64,000 nucleotides of DNA, taken from positions 42,717 to 106,716 of the forward strand of contig NZ_JAAVUN010000008.1 of NCBI RefSeq assembly GCF_012163155.1, in the 5' to 3' direction. This document shows positions 24,479 through 34,807 of the stretch, in pieces. Origin of the DNA: Kocuria subflava (GTDB lineage: Bacteria > Actinomycetota > Actinomycetes > Actinomycetales > Micrococcaceae). Numbering within the stretch: position 1 is the first letter of the stretch; each line of letters opens with the position of its first letter. The position numbers and the translations under genes were made by a program. The notes beneath the pieces were generated by a model. It saw nothing but the letters and a program-made list of their open reading frames with translations, was not told the DNA's origin and made no database searches.

Positions 24479-25939
24479 TCAGAAGCGGGAGATCTCCTCC
24501 ACCTCTTCCTTCTCCGGCGAGCGCAGCAGGTTGGCCACCCAGGCCACCACCCACAGCAGGATGCCGATGGCCAGCAGGGCCCCTGCGATCTCGTACTGCA
24601 GCCATTCCGCACGGGAACGTGCCCAGGGCCCCACCAGGAACAGGGAGAACAGGGCGCCCAGGATGGGCAGGACAGTGGGTGTGCGGAAGCCGTCTTCCGG
24701 GGTGGGATCACGGCGCAGAATCAGCACGGCCACGTTGACCACGGCAAACACGCACAGCAACAGCAAAGCGGTGGTGCTGCCCAGGGCGGCCACAATCCCG
24801 CTTTCAGAGTTCTGGTTGACGTAGGCGATCAACCCCAACGCCAGCAGGGTGCTGAACAGGATGGCCACCCACGGGGAGCGGCGCTTGGGCAGAACATGGC
24901 CCAGTGCCTTGGGCAGCACGCCCTGCTTGGCCATGCCGTAGAGCAGGCGGCTTGCCATGAGCATGTTGATCAGTGCGGTGTTGACCACGGCAAACACGGT
25001 CAGGAACGGGAAGATCGCATCCACCGGAATACCCGGGGCACCAATGCGCACCACGTCCAGGAGGATGCCGGCGTCGGGGTTCTTGGGGTTGGCGATGTCT
25101 CCTGCGGGGACCACCATGATCACCGTGGCCGCCACCAGCATGTAGATGATGGCGCACAGGCCAAGTCCGGTCAGCATGATCTTGGGGAAGATCTTCTGCG
25201 GGTTCTTGGTCTCCTCCACCAGGTTCACGGAGTCTTCGAATCCCACCATGGCAAAAAACGCGATGGCGGTTGCCATGGTCACGGCGGTGAAGATGCTGCG
25301 GTCCTGCGGGGTTTCAAACACCACCAGGCGGCTGGCATCGCCTTGTCCGTTGGCGATCGCCATGGCACCGATGGCGATGATCACGGCCATGACTGCCAAG
25401 GTGACCACGGTGAGGACCACGTTGAACTTCACGCTCTCCCCCACGCCACGCAGGTTGATCAGCGCCAGGATCACCACAATCACCATGGCCGCGAACATGG
25501 AGGCGTTGGGACCTGATGGCACACCCTCCCAGAACTGGCCGATCCCGATCAGTAGGTTCTTGCCCACCAGGGTTGAGGAGGTGGCCGCACTGGTGATGCC
25601 CGAACAGGCCACGGTGAACGCCACAATGAAGGTGATGAAGTGAATTCCGAAAGCCTTGTGCGCATACAATGCAGCGCCTGCGGCAAACGGATACTTGGTC
25701 ACCAGTTCCAGGTAGGAAAACGCCGTGAGGGTGGCAATCACAAAGGCCAGCAGGAACGGCAGCCAGGCCACGCCTCCCACCTGACCGGCCACCCGGCCTG
25801 TGATGGCAAAAATGCCGGCGCCGATGATGTCGCCCATGATCAGCAGCAACAACAACTTGGGTCCGATGACCCGTTTGAGGTCCCCGCCTTCGTGTCCACC
25901 CTCAATGGTGGCAACAGCCGTGGTGTCGAGCTTGGCCAT
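24479..25939 (-). CDS. APC superfamily amino acid permease
   Basis: A 486-residue transporter with about 12 membrane helices. The first helix carries MGDIIGAGIFAITG, the unwound substrate-binding GxG segment of the APC family; FFAMVGFEDSVNLVEETKNPQK in helix 6/loop is the second signature. It most likely takes up an amino acid or amine by proton symport; the substrate cannot be assigned. ATG start is preceded by AAAGGGG. Downstream (its 3' side) lies the alcohol-dehydrogenase remnant, upstream a large hairpin closing pdxH, so it is a single-gene unit. Confidence 0.9.
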   Translation of the reverse strand: MAKLDTTAVATIEGGHEGGDLKRVIGPKLLLLLIMGDIIGAGIFAITGRVAGQVGGVAWLPFLLAFVIATLTAFSYLELVTKYPFAAGAALYAHKAFGIHFITFIVAFTVACSGITSAATSSTLVGKNLLIGIGQFWEGVPSGPNASMFAAMVIVVILALINLRGVGESVKFNVVLTVVTLAVMAVIIAIGAMAIANGQGDASRLVVFETPQDRSIFTAVTMATAIAFFAMVGFEDSVNLVEETKNPQKIFPKIMLTGLGLCAIIYMLVAATVIMVVPAGDIANPKNPDAGILLDVVRIGAPGIPVDAIFPFLTVFAVVNTALINMLMASRLLYGMAKQGVLPKALGHVLPKRRSPWVAILFSTLLALGLIAYVNQNSESGIVAALGSTTALLLLCVFAVVNVAVLILRRDPTPEDGFRTPTVLPILGALFSLFLVGPWARSRAEWLQYEIAGALLAIGILLWVVAWVANLLRSPEKEEVEEISRF

Positions 25940-26063
25940 GAACCAACCCCTTTCTGAAATGCCCGGCGTTGAGCCGGTGCGCTGGAGAGTGCCCGCAGAC
26001 TACTCCCGCGCTGTTTCAGTTCGAACATCCAGCAGCGTGCAGCCGAAATATTTCACCGGCGAG

Positions 26064-26123
26064 ATCACCGTTTACTGCCGAGATGACACGCAACGGGGTG
26101 TCATCTCAGCCGTAAACGGTGAT
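26064..26123 (-). terminator. 26-bp hairpin after pdxH
   Basis: Arm 26064-26089 (starting ATCACCGTTTAC) pairs with 26098-26123 at 24 of 26 positions around an 8-nt loop. It starts about 25 nt after the pdxH stop codon and separates pdxH from the permease gene. The minus-strand bases beyond it are AT-rich (AAATATTTC). Confidence 0.65.
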
Positions 26124-26147
26124 GTCACGATCAACAGTAGCCCCAGA

Positions 26148-26822
26148 TCACGGCTGCAGTCGCTGCACGCTCCATCCGTGGTTGGAATCCATGGGCAGCG
26201 GCCGATCCGCGCTCCACTGGACACGGTCATGGAGGCGCGCCGGCATCCCCACCCAGAACTCGACCTCAACGGGACGCAACCGGTACCCGCCCCACGTGGT
26301 CGGCAACGGCACCTCACCGTCCGGGTGGGCACGTTCAACCTTTTGGAAATTCTGAGCCACCTGTTCCCTCGATTCCACGGGCTGTGACTGATGGGAGGAG
26401 CTGGAGCCGATCTGGGACTCGCGGGGGCGTGTTTGCCAGTAGGCAAGGTCCTCATCGCGTGAGGTCTGCTCCACCGGCCCACGGAATCTGACCTGGCGGA
26501 ACATGGGATGCCACAGCATGGTGATGGATGCCGCCGGTGTTGTTTCCAACTGCTGGCCTTTTGCCGATGCCCGGTTGGTGAAGAACCGCAATCCTTGAGC
26601 GTCAAAATCCTTGATCAACAACACTCGGCTGTCCGGCAGGCCAGTCCCGACGTCGAACGTGGCCAACGTGGCCGCCGCCGGTTCCGTCACCCGCGGATCC
26701 GCCACCGCGGCTTCCCACCATTGCTCCAGCAACGTCAGCGGTGTGGGTCCGGGCTCTGTGCCACCTGCAGCCTCCAGTCCGGTGCCGGTGTAGACGATCC
26801 GTTGGTAGTCGTTGCTGTGCAC
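26148..26822 (-). CDS. pdxH: pyridoxamine 5'-phosphate oxidase
   Basis: A 224-residue FMN enzyme (E. coli 218) that oxidises pyridoxamine or pyridoxine phosphate to PLP. Motifs: DSRVLLIKDFDAQGLRFFTN (FMN-binding strand pair), SITMLWHPMFRQVRF, YWQTRPRESQIG, and the conserved end VEFWVGMPARLHDR...SVQRLQP. The GTG at 26822 follows GGAG at normal spacing. PLP is needed by SufS in this window among many other enzymes. Confidence 0.95.
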   Translation of the reverse strand: MHSNDYQRIVYTGTGLEAAGGTEPGPTPLTLLEQWWEAAVADPRVTEPAAATLATFDVGTGLPDSRVLLIKDFDAQGLRFFTNRASAKGQQLETTPAASITMLWHPMFRQVRFRGPVEQTSRDEDLAYWQTRPRESQIGSSSSHQSQPVESREQVAQNFQKVERAHPDGEVPLPTTWGGYRLRPVEVEFWVGMPARLHDRVQWSADRPLPMDSNHGWSVQRLQP

Positions 26823-26917
26823 GGTTGCTCCATGTCCGTCTGACCGGGGTGCCGGGATCGGCGCCCCACCTCCATTGTGCGTCCGGGAAGAGTAGGGGCG
26901 GGTGCCATGATGTGGTC

Positions 26918-28231
26918 ATGTCGCCCCAATCGGAACAGGCGGAAGCCCTAGCGGTGCAGTTGATCTCCGGCCCCGGTGCTGACCGTGCGCTGGCCGCTGT
27001 CACCCGCGCTGCGCAGTTGTGTGTTCCTGGTGCCTCGGCCTCCGCCCTGCCGACCGGCTCCTGGCGGCTGGTTCAGCTCAACCACCGCCCTGGTGCCGGT
27101 GTGACCGGTTGTTTCGCGGTGATGGTGGACCGCCGTCCGTCGTCGTTACCGCGGCACCGGGGGTTGCGTCCGGGTGAGGTCATGGTGTGTCTGTCCACGG
27201 CCCCCATGCCCCGTGATGCTCAAGTGACCACCATCCAGTGGAAGGGTTTGAGGTTCTTCGCCTGGTTGTGGCCCCAAGATCCCTGGCTGCCGGGTTTGCA
27301 CTCCGCCGCTGCCCCCACCGCCGATCTTGTGGGGGACGGCCCCGTTCGCAGTGTTCCCGTGGGCTATCGCCCCACACGCCGGGCCGTGTTCCGGGTGTTC
27401 TCCGGGCCGCCAGCACAGGCCAATTCACGGGCCATCACCACACGTCACCACGACGACGACCAGCACCTGGCCTACATCAAAGTTGTCCGCCCGTCCAGGC
27501 AAGCCGAGTTGCTACACAGGCACAACCTTCTGACGCTGGCAAACGTTCCTGTGCCCAGGCCCCTGGCAACCAGGGGTGACGGCGCGGTGGCCCTGAGCCA
27601 CGTGGCCGGGCCCACGGTGGCGCAGGTCTTCTGTGGACGCGATACGGAGATCCCCGATCCCGAACAACTGATGGCTGTTCTGGACAGGTTTCCACCAGAG
27701 GTGATGAACCTGTCGGGCCGCCCGTCCTGGGCGGACCGCGTGCTGGACCACGCGCGTTCGGCGATTGGCGCACTACCGGATGAACAACGCCGCGTACATT
27801 CCCTGGCCGAACGAGTGCACACCGCATGTGTCTCACCGGCGGATTCAGACCTGGTCCCCACGCACGGCGATTTCCACCCGGGCAACGTGATCCTGGGGCC
27901 TCACCCGGTGGATCCGGCCCTTGGGCCCATCACGGGAGTTCTGGATCTGGACAACGTGGGACCAGGGCGGCTCAGTGACGATCTGGCGTGCTATCTGGCA
28001 CATCTGTGCGCACTGGCCGACGACAACCCTGCCCGGTCACATCTAACGATCCTGCAGCGCCACACCCGGATCTTTGACGAACTGGTGGAACCCGCTGAAT
28101 TGCGCGCCCGGACTGCAGGTGTGTTGATCTCCTTGATCGGTGTCTCGGCCCGGCGTCACGGCGCTGAGGCCGCCAAAGATCGCCTGCGCCGGGCCGAGAC
28201 ATTGATGCGGGAGTACGAGCGTTTGTCCTGA
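26918..28231 (+). CDS. aminoglycoside-phosphotransferase-fold kinase family protein
   Basis: A 437-residue protein. The C-terminal half has the APH/choline-kinase catalytic motifs: THGDFHPGNVIL (Brenner motif, catalytic Asp) and GVLDLDNVGPGRLSDDLA (DLD metal ligand). The ATP-lobe is degenerate: AYIKVVRPSRQAELLHRHNLL supplies a possible Lys. The first 190 residues are not recognised. The start is taken at ATG 26918, where reading from 26741 would lie across the divergent pdxH start. No Shine-Dalgarno is present. Substrate unknown: resistance, sugar kinase or metabolite phosphorylation are all possible. Confidence 0.7.
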   Translation: MSPQSEQAEALAVQLISGPGADRALAAVTRAAQLCVPGASASALPTGSWRLVQLNHRPGAGVTGCFAVMVDRRPSSLPRHRGLRPGEVMVCLSTAPMPRDAQVTTIQWKGLRFFAWLWPQDPWLPGLHSAAAPTADLVGDGPVRSVPVGYRPTRRAVFRVFSGPPAQANSRAITTRHHDDDQHLAYIKVVRPSRQAELLHRHNLLTLANVPVPRPLATRGDGAVALSHVAGPTVAQVFCGRDTEIPDPEQLMAVLDRFPPEVMNLSGRPSWADRVLDHARSAIGALPDEQRRVHSLAERVHTACVSPADSDLVPTHGDFHPGNVILGPHPVDPALGPITGVLDLDNVGPGRLSDDLACYLAHLCALADDNPARSHLTILQRHTRIFDELVEPAELRARTAGVLISLIGVSARRHGAEAAKDRLRRAETLMREYERLS

Positions 28232-28274
28232 CCACCGATCATGCGCATCGCGCTGCTGGCATCACAGCACATGA

Positions 28275-29506
28275 TCAGGAGAGAGAGACAGAAAACTCCA
28301 CCAGCTCTGCCGCCCGATCGGCACCGCCAGCTGCCTCCATCTCCCGTTGAACCACACACACTATGTTGTGCAAACCGTCGTCAGCCAGCATGGACCGGAC
28401 CGTTGCCCCGATCCGGCCGATTGTTGCCTTGCGCTGATGGATGCGCCGGCCCACCCCGGCGCGCGCCACGGTGGCCGCCACCATCGGCTTGTCCTGAGCA
28501 CCTGGCACCACCAAGACAGGCACACCGTGACCCAGAGCGGCCAAAACCGCCCCATATCCACCGTTGGAAACGAACAGATCGGCGCGCTCAAACATCAGGT
28601 CTTGGTCCACCCAGTTCACATATTGCACCGATCCACCACCTGCGCTGGGGGCTGCGGATGGTTTCCCCTCACCACCGTCCTTGAGCCCGCTGACCACAAT
28701 CCTGCAATCGGAATCTGCCAAAGCCTGGACCACCCGCTGACCCAAAGGAAAATCGTCACGTCCCAACGTGCCCTGACTGACATGGATCAGCGGGGAATTG
28801 TTGGCCGGAAGTCCTCCGGAATCCGGATCGGCGTGAGTAGGCCCGAAACTTCTTGCACCCCGGGCCGCATCTCCGATGAAATGAAGGACCTGACCCTGGC
28901 CAGATTCCAGACCTTCCAGTGTGGGCACTCCTTGGGCCAACACCAATTGGTTGGACCACGTACCTTCCAGGCCCAGTTGCCGCGTTGGAGGCAGCCCCAC
29001 CTCCGCCCGGGCTGTGTTGTGGAAATGCCGGAAGGCCCTGTTGACGGTGAGATCTGCTGCCGTGGTGCAAAGGCGCCCCATGCCTAGACCTGTGGGCGAT
29101 GCCGTAAATGATGCATAGGGAATTCCAGCGAGCTCTGACACCAGACCAGGTCCGATGCACGTCGCATCCGCCACCATCGCATCCACCGGATGGGTGCTGT
29201 TCAACACCATGATGTCCTGGGTCTGACCGGCAGCGCTGCCAAAAAAGATGTGCTCAAAACTGCTCAGCATTGCCAGCAGACCATCACCTGAACGCATCTT
29301 GGCAACGCCGGGTCAGGATCCTTTTGATCAAAGTCCGGGGCATGGTTGAACGGTAACCAGGTGCCACCGGCAGATTTCACGTGAGTCTGAAATGCGGCAC
29401 CAGTGTAGAAAGTGACCGAATGACCACGGTTCACCAGCGCGTGGGCCACGCCCAATAACGGGAGAACGTGGCCTGAAAACGGCATGGCGGCTATCAGAAT
29501 GTGCAT
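28275..29506 (-). pseudogene. MGT-type (UGT-like) glycosyltransferase, broken by one frameshift
   Basis: The first frame (29506 down to about 29310) encodes MHILIAAMPFSGHVLPLLGVA, the start of macrolide-type GT1 enzymes, then continues for only about 15 unrelated residues. The second frame, read from about 29312 down to 28275, encodes the rest: VADATCIGPGLVSELAGIP, then the donor domain with VSQGTLGRDDFPL, WVDQDLMFERADLFVSNGGYGAVLAALGHGVPVLVVPGAQDKP. The break is at GGG 29310-29312 (CCC on the coding strand); one more C would restore a frame of about 410 residues. The stretch looks less GC-rich than its neighbours. Either a true pseudogene or a homopolymer sequencing error. SD GGGAG precedes the ATG. 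Confidence 0.85.
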
Positions 29507-29575
29507 CGGTGGTACTCCCTACGCTCGCCGTGACGCACACGATACGCGGCTTTGCTGACCTCACAGGGCCTCACA

Positions 29576-30658
29576 TCACAAGTGGCGTCCTCTGCTGGGG
29601 GCCGGTGGGGTCTTGGGTGCAGGCAGGCCCCACATGTACGGCACGTTGGCGGTTGCCCGCTGGATGCCCAGGCACAGCATCACGGCCAGGACTGTGAACA
29701 CGGGCGGACCAGCCCAGTGGAGCCAGGGCCACACGGCGCTGTCCGTCGGGTTGGCCACCACCCAGGTCAATGCCACCACTGCCAACTGCATCAGCGGCGG
29801 GTGGAGCACGTAGACAGCCAGGCTGCGCGGCCCAACACGCCGCGCCCACCGCAGTCCGGGTTTGCCGTCCAGACGGGAGAGCAGGAAAAGCCCCGCGGGG
29901 ATGGCCAGTAGAGGCGGGAGGACTCCACCGAAGTTCTCCAGGACGGGGATGTCCCGTGTGGGCATCCAGACCAGGATCGCGGCCATGAACGCCAGGCACC
30001 AGAGGATGCCCTGCCATGTGGGCACACCTGCCACCCAGGTGCGGATGCCCTGGGACCACCATGCACCCACCAGGAAGAAGACCCAGTTGGTGAAGAGTTC
30101 ATTGGTCCCCCAGCTGACGTCTGCCACCAGGCCCGGGACGAACACCAGGAAGAGCAGACCGGCCAGGGCCACCACCCATTTGTTGGGGGTGACTCCCAAC
30201 AAGCCCTGGAGCGCGTAATAGATCGCAAGGGCCAGCAGGAACCAGAGATACGAGTGAAAGGTGACGGTGTGCCAGACGATCTCGGAGAACGTGGCCCCGG
30301 CCGTGCGATCGCGGTCCACCGCCCCGATCACCGGGTAAACCACCCAGTAGACGGCGGTCCAGAACAGGAACAACCACGCCATGTTGACGGGGCGCAGCCG
30401 CCAGAAGCGCGTGCCATACTTGGTCATGGAGCGGGTGACAAAAAACCCTGCCACCAGCATGAACACGGGCATTCGCCACTGCCCGATCACAATGTTGAGC
30501 TGGTTCAAGAGGTTGGCCACCTCCCATCCTTCACCGCCCAGGATCTTGATGCTGTGACCGAACACCACCAAGGTGATGGCCACACCCTTGACGGTGTCCA
30601 TCCATTCTTCGCGGGCGGGCTTCCCCGGACCCGCCCCGGGGCTCTGCTGATGAGCCAA
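29576..30658 (-). CDS. acyltransferase-3 family membrane protein
   Basis: About 360 residues with about 10 membrane helices. The first helix region KGVAITLVVFGHSIKIL carries the catalytic-type His of acyltransferase-3 enzymes (OafA/NolX group), and RMPVFMLVAGFFVTRSM is the second family motif; SLAVYVLHPPLMQLAV marks the end of the domain. Such proteins O-acetylate sugars or polymers on the membrane. I choose TTG at 30658, preceded by GGGGGA; a longer reading from TTG 30760 has no ribosome binding site. The neighbour on the 3' side is a broken glycosyltransferase, so the two could once have modified the same glycan. Confidence 0.85.
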   Translation of the reverse strand: MAHQQSPGAGPGKPAREEWMDTVKGVAITLVVFGHSIKILGGEGWEVANLLNQLNIVIGQWRMPVFMLVAGFFVTRSMTKYGTRFWRLRPVNMAWLFLFWTAVYWVVYPVIGAVDRDRTAGATFSEIVWHTVTFHSYLWFLLALAIYYALQGLLGVTPNKWVVALAGLLFLVFVPGLVADVSWGTNELFTNWVFFLVGAWWSQGIRTWVAGVPTWQGILWCLAFMAAILVWMPTRDIPVLENFGGVLPPLLAIPAGLFLLSRLDGKPGLRWARRVGPRSLAVYVLHPPLMQLAVVALTWVVANPTDSAVWPWLHWAGPPVFTVLAVMLCLGIQRATANVPYMWGLPAPKTPPAPSRGRHL

Positions 30659-30930
30659 GGTGCTTCCCCCAATGGTCGCGTTTGGTGCACGGACATGGCT
30701 CAGCAACGCTGAATGTTCTGCCTGTCCCCTGTGATGCCGGGGCGCGCACAGATTCCCCAAGAGTGCGCGCGCATCAGACGTTCTGCGTGATCCAACTTAA
30801 CCGCGACACGGACGGCAAGCGACCTCAGAAGGCTATGACGTTTCCCACTCGCCCAGACCCATGAATATTGCTGTGACTTGCACAAACAAACCTTGACGAC
30901 GACGCCGGCGCCCCGGCATCGCACGCTGAC

Positions 30931-31896
30931 TCACCCCAACTGCGTGGGTACCGCGTGAGCACCAACATCACGCAATTGTTGTGCCAGACGGGTTGCAGCA
31001 TCCTGGTCTACGGTCAGGGCGATCATGGTGGGCCCCGATCCGGAGACCATGGGCACAGCACCTGCCAGCCGCAGTTCCTGGAGCCGCGGCCCCAGGTGCG
31101 CGGCGAGCTCCACAGCTGGTGCTTGCAGGTCGTTGCGCAGGCATCCGAACACCTGCGCCAACGTGACGGGTTGACCGGCCAGGGCATCCAGCAGGTCCTC
31201 GGGCACAGCCAGGGAATCAGGCTCCGGGGTGGTCAACCTCCCCTGGGCTCGCAACTCATCCAGCGTGGCAAACACGGCGGGTGTGGACAGTGCGCCGTCG
31301 TCGGCAATCAGGACCGCTGACCAGGGCTCGCCCACGGCAACGGGCACCAGATCCGCCCCCGTCCCGGTGCCGATGGCAGCTCCCCCGGTCATGGCAAAGG
31401 GCACGTCTGCGCCCAACCCACGGGCGATCTCCAGGGCGTCACTGACCATGGTCTCCCGCCCGGTCACGGCCGAGACCAGTTCCACGGTGGCCCGGATGGC
31501 GGCAGCAGCATCAGCAGATCCACCACCCATGCCACCGGCCACAGGTACGGACTTTTCAATGTGCAGGCGCACCCCACCGGGCAGTCCACCGGCGCCCTCG
31601 ATCACGGCCTGTGCCGCTCGAACGGCCAGGTTTCCGGCATCCACGGGCACCTGTGCCAGGTCAAAGCTGCCGCAGTGTTGTTGTTGGTCCACCAGGGAGT
31701 CGGGAACCACGTCCACCGTGCACATGATCTGCCCGGCGGTCAGGTCAGGGTCATAGGTGGCGGTGACGGCTTCACAAACGTCTGTGGCCACGTAGAGGCT
31801 GGCCACATCGTGGTACCCGTCCGCACGAACCGGTCCCACGGCAAAGAACAGGTTGACCTTGCCGGGTGCTTCCATCCGAACCGAGGTGGTGTTCAC
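30931..31896 (-). CDS. ispE: 4-diphosphocytidyl-2-C-methyl-D-erythritol kinase
   Basis: A 321-residue GHMP kinase of the MEP isoprenoid pathway. Seen: [12 protein letters not shown] at the N-terminus, the ATP loop [30 protein letters not shown], and the third motif [15 protein letters not shown] at 31896 overlaps the rsmA stop (GTGA), so translation is coupled; longer upstream readings are within rsmA. Last gene of tatD-rsmA-ispE. Confidence 0.95.
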   Translation of the reverse strand: MNTTSVRMEAPGKVNLFFAVGPVRADGYHDVASLYVATDVCEAVTATYDPDLTAGQIMCTVDVVPDSLVDQQQHCGSFDLAQVPVDAGNLAVRAAQAVIEGAGGLPGGVRLHIEKSVPVAGGMGGGSADAAAAIRATVELVSAVTGRETMVSDALEIARGLGADVPFAMTGGAAIGTGTGADLVPVAVGEPWSAVLIADDGALSTPAVFATLDELRAQGRLTTPEPDSLAVPEDLLDALAGQPVTLAQVFGCLRNDLQAPAVELAAHLGPRLQELRLAGAVPMVSGSGPTMIALTVDQDAATRLAQQLRDVGAHAVPTQLG

Positions 31897-32846
31897 GCGC
31901 GGTACTGCCCTTCCACCGGATACACGTTGTGGTTCACACCTGCCGCTGCGATCGCTGCGAACTGGTGAACGTCCAGCTTTTCCCCGCGTTCGGTGGGCTG
32001 GATGCCGGCAGCGATCAGGATTTCTTCTGCCGCAGCCCCCGAACCGGCCCATCCGCTCAGGGCCGCCCGCAGGGTTTTGCGCCGCTGGGCAAAGGCGGCA
32101 TCCACCACGGTGAACACGGCTTCACGGTCCGCGGCATCTGCCCGGTTCCCGGTGAGACCCTGGGCCGTACCGGCACCGATCTGCGCCACGGGCTCGGATC
32201 GCCGGACCAGGCGCACCAGCCCGGAACTGATTCTGGGTGCGGGCCAAAACACCTGGGTTCCGATCACCCCGGCCTTGGACACTTCCGCAATCCACGAGGC
32301 TTTCACGGACGGCACCCCGTAGACCTTGGAGCCAGGTCCTGCTGCCAAGCGATCGGCCACCTCGTCCTGGACCATGACCAGACCATGACGAATGGAGGGG
32401 AAGCTGCCCATCAGATGCAGCAACACGGGCACGGCCACGTTGTACGGGAGATTGGCCACCAGCGCATCCGGTGTCTGGGGCAAATCGGTGACTGCCAGGG
32501 CATCCGATTCAACGACGTCGATCCCCTCCACCCGCTCCGGGCGGAACCTGGCAACGGTTTTGGGCAGCTGGCGGGCCAGTGGAGGATCAATTTCCACCGC
32601 CACCACGTGCCGGGCCACATCCAACAGACCCAAGGTCAACGACCCCAGACCGGGGCCCACCTCCAGGACCGTCTCCGCTGCGGGTTCAAGATCGGCAGCC
32701 GCCACGATGCGCCGAATGGTGTTGGGGTCGATCACAAAGTTCTGCCCCAGAGTCTTGGTGGGACGGATCCCCAGAAGCTCCGCAAGCTCTCGGATCTCGG
32801 CAGGACCCAACAGAGGTGCAGGCGTGGTGCGGGGGGAATCAATCAC
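31893..32846 (-). CDS. rsmA: 16S rRNA dimethyladenosine transferase RsmA (KsgA)
   Basis: A 317-residue SAM-dependent enzyme that dimethylates A1518 and A1519 of 16S rRNA. Motifs: [11 protein letters not shown], the SAM loop [23 protein letters not shown], and the catalytic [11 protein letters not shown]. The GTG start at 32846 is 6 nt after a -10 (TAGAAT, 32853-32858 on the minus strand), so the mRNA may be leaderless, giving an internal promoter after tatD. Stop overlaps ispE. Confidence 0.96.
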   Translation of the reverse strand: MIDSPRTTPAPLLGPAEIRELAELLGIRPTKTLGQNFVIDPNTIRRIVAAADLEPAAETVLEVGPGLGSLTLGLLDVARHVVAVEIDPPLARQLPKTVARFRPERVEGIDVVESDALAVTDLPQTPDALVANLPYNVAVPVLLHLMGSFPSIRHGLVMVQDEVADRLAAGPGSKVYGVPSVKASWIAEVSKAGVIGTQVFWPAPRISSGLVRLVRRSEPVAQIGAGTAQGLTGNRADAADREAVFTVVDAAFAQRRKTLRAALSGWAGSGAAAEEILIAAGIQPTERGEKLDVHQFAAIAAAGVNHNVYPVEGQYRA

Positions 32847-32883
32847 GGCTGGATTCTACCGGTCCTTAAGATCCACAGCCGCT

Positions 32884-33885
32884 TCAGTGATCCCCGTAGA
32901 CGGAACGAACCGTGGCATCCACCTGCGTGCAGAACTGCTCCAGAGGGATCTGCCGATGCTCGGCAATCCACCGGGCGGTCTGCACCACCATGTACGGCGC
33001 ATTGGGCCGGCCGCGGTAAGGGTGGGGGGTCAAAAACGGTGCGTCTGTCTCCACCATGATCAGCTCCGGGCGGGCCACCCGCAGGGCTTCTTGGAGATCT
33101 GTGGAGTTCTTGAAGGTCACGGTGCCTGAAAAGGACATGTACCAGCCGTTGTCATTGCAGATCCGCGCCAGCTCGGCATCCCCGGAGAAACAATGGAACA
33201 CGGTGCGTTCCGGTGCCCCCTCGTCCTGGAGAATCCGCACAATGTCCTGGTGGGCGTCACGGTCGTGGATCTGCAGCGCCTTGCCCACGGACTTGGCCAG
33301 CCGGATGTGCTCCCGGAAGGCGTCATGCTGGTGGTGCCTACGGGTCTTGCGGGTACGGAAGTAGTCCAGCCCGGCCTCCCCGATCGCTCGCACGCGATCA
33401 TGGGCGGCCAGTGCGGTGATCACCTGAAGCGCATCCTCAAGCTCACCGGCCTCGGCCAGTGCAGGAGTCTCATTGGGGTGCAGTGCCACAGCCGCCAGAA
33501 CACGGTCATCGGCCTCAGCCGCTTCTACGGCCCACCGGGCGGATTCGACGTCGCACCCCACCTGGATCACCCCGCGCACCCCAAGATCGGCGGCGGTGTC
33601 CAGGATGTCGGTCAGCCCGATCCGCACCCGGCCGTCCTGGGTGTCCATGTGGGTGTGGTTGTCCACGATCGGCACGGGCAACGGCGCCGGTGCCTCCGGG
33701 AACCGCAGATCTCGGGTGTGCCCGGACTCGGCCTTGTGGTCCCGGCGGTCCGTACCGGCTCCACTGGCAGCATTCTCCGGAATACCGTAGTGCTCCGGAC
33801 GATAGGCCTGAGGAACCTCACCGGTGGTGGTGACGGGGCGGTCAGACGGGTCTGGCCACAGGGAAGCAGCGCGGTTGGAGGTCAT
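32884..33885 (-). CDS. TatD family metal-dependent hydrolase (DNase)
   Basis: A 333-residue TatD. Metal ligands: VDNHTHMD (His77, His79), GEAGLDYF (Glu), QIHDRDAH, VFHCFSG and ETDAPFL. The first 72 residues before the fold are a Pro/Gly-rich extension not seen in E. coli TatD (260). The ATG at 33885 follows the -10 TAGGCT (33892-33897, minus strand) by 6 nt, so a leaderless mRNA is likely. It precedes rsmA with a 37-nt gap. Family members are 3'-5' exonucleases used in DNA repair and processing. Confidence 0.93.
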   Translation of the reverse strand: MTSNRAASLWPDPSDRPVTTTGEVPQAYRPEHYGIPENAASGAGTDRRDHKAESGHTRDLRFPEAPAPLPVPIVDNHTHMDTQDGRVRIGLTDILDTAADLGVRGVIQVGCDVESARWAVEAAEADDRVLAAVALHPNETPALAEAGELEDALQVITALAAHDRVRAIGEAGLDYFRTRKTRRHHQHDAFREHIRLAKSVGKALQIHDRDAHQDIVRILQDEGAPERTVFHCFSGDAELARICNDNGWYMSFSGTVTFKNSTDLQEALRVARPELIMVETDAPFLTPHPYRGRPNAPYMVVQTARWIAEHRQIPLEQFCTQVDATVRSVYGDH

Positions 33886-33898
33886 CCCACCAGCCTAG

Positions 33899-34807
33899 TC
33901 AGCTCTCCCGTGCGGCCAACACGGACTCGTAGAGCTCCCGTTTGGACAGACCCTGGGCTGCAGCCACCGCACCTGCGGCGTCCTTGAGTCGAATCCCGTC
34001 CGCCACCAGTGCCTCGACTTCCTCCACCAGGTCTTCCGGTTTCTGCGGATCCGGTTCCGGGGCGCCCTGCACCACGACGACGATTTCCCCACGAACTCCC
34101 TCACCCTCCACCAGCTCGGCCAGGGAACCGACCGTGCCGCGCAGAACTTCCTCGTGGAGTTTGGTCAGCTCGCGGGCAACCACTGCCGGACGTGCGGAAC
34201 CGAAGGCTTCCGTCAGGGCCGTCAACATGGCCCCCAACCGGTGCGGTGCCTCGTAGAACACCATGGTCCGGGGTTCGGTGGTCAAGTCCTGTAGTCTGGC
34301 TTCACGCTGACCCGATTTGCGGGGCAGGAAACCTTCAAACACGAACCGGTCTGACGGCAGTCCGGAGACCGCCAGCGCTGTGAGCACAGCAGATGGCCCT
34401 GGCAGGGCCGTGACTGTGAGTCCTTCCGCCGCCGCGGCAGCAGCCACCCGGTAGCCGGGGTCGGAAACGGTGGGCATCCCGGCATCTGAGACCACCAGGA
34501 CGGTTCTGCCGGAACGCACCTCCGCCAGCAGGTCTTCCGCTGAGGCTGCCTCGTTGTGTTCGTGGTGGGCCACCAGGCGTGCACTCAAGGTGATTCCCAG
34601 GCCGGAGGCCAACTTGCGGGTCCGCCGGGTGTCTTCTGCGGCGATCACTTCCGCGGTGGCCAAGGCCTCACGCAAGCGGGCGCTGGCATCCCCCAGGTTC
34701 CCGATCGGTGTCCCGGCCAACACCAGCGCACCGGAGGGCAGCGCAGAGGTGGCCGGTTCCCCAGTGGCTGAGGACTGAGGGCTTCTGATGGGGTCTTGGG
34801 AAGTCAC
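33899..34807 (-). CDS. rsmI: 16S rRNA 2'-O-ribose C1402 methyltransferase RsmI
   Basis: A 302-residue SAM methyltransferase of the tetrapyrrole-methylase fold. Motifs: VLAGTPIGNLGD, AEDTRRTRKL, VSDAGMPTVSDPGY, ALPGPSAVLTALAVSGL, FEGFLPRKSGQR and FYEAPHRL. The start is placed at GTG 34807 because a -10 (TAGAGT, 34815-34820 on the minus strand) sits 7 nt upstream and no Shine-Dalgarno is present; a much longer open reading from 35143 runs antisense to the mannosyltransferase gene and is rejected. Divergent from the protein mannosyltransferase, the standard actinobacterial pair. Confidence 0.95.
   Translation of the reverse strand: MTSQDPIRSPQSSATGEPATSALPSGALVLAGTPIGNLGDASARLREALATAEVIAAEDTRRTRKLASGLGITLSARLVAHHEHNEAASAEDLLAEVRSGRTVLVVSDAGMPTVSDPGYRVAAAAAAEGLTVTALPGPSAVLTALAVSGLPSDRFVFEGFLPRKSGQREARLQDLTTEPRTMVFYEAPHRLGAMLTALTEAFGSARPAVVARELTKLHEEVLRGTVGSLAELVEGEGVRGEIVVVVQGAPEPDPQKPEDLVEEVEALVADGIRLKDAAGAVAAAQGLSKRELYESVLAARES

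Noticed and set aside
24302..25516. 404-codon plus frame
   Set aside because: Only its first part (24350-24464) resembles a protein; the rest is antisense to the permease gene.
26741..26917. Longer start for the phosphotransferase-fold gene
   Set aside because: It crosses the divergent pdxH start and encodes residues without family similarity.
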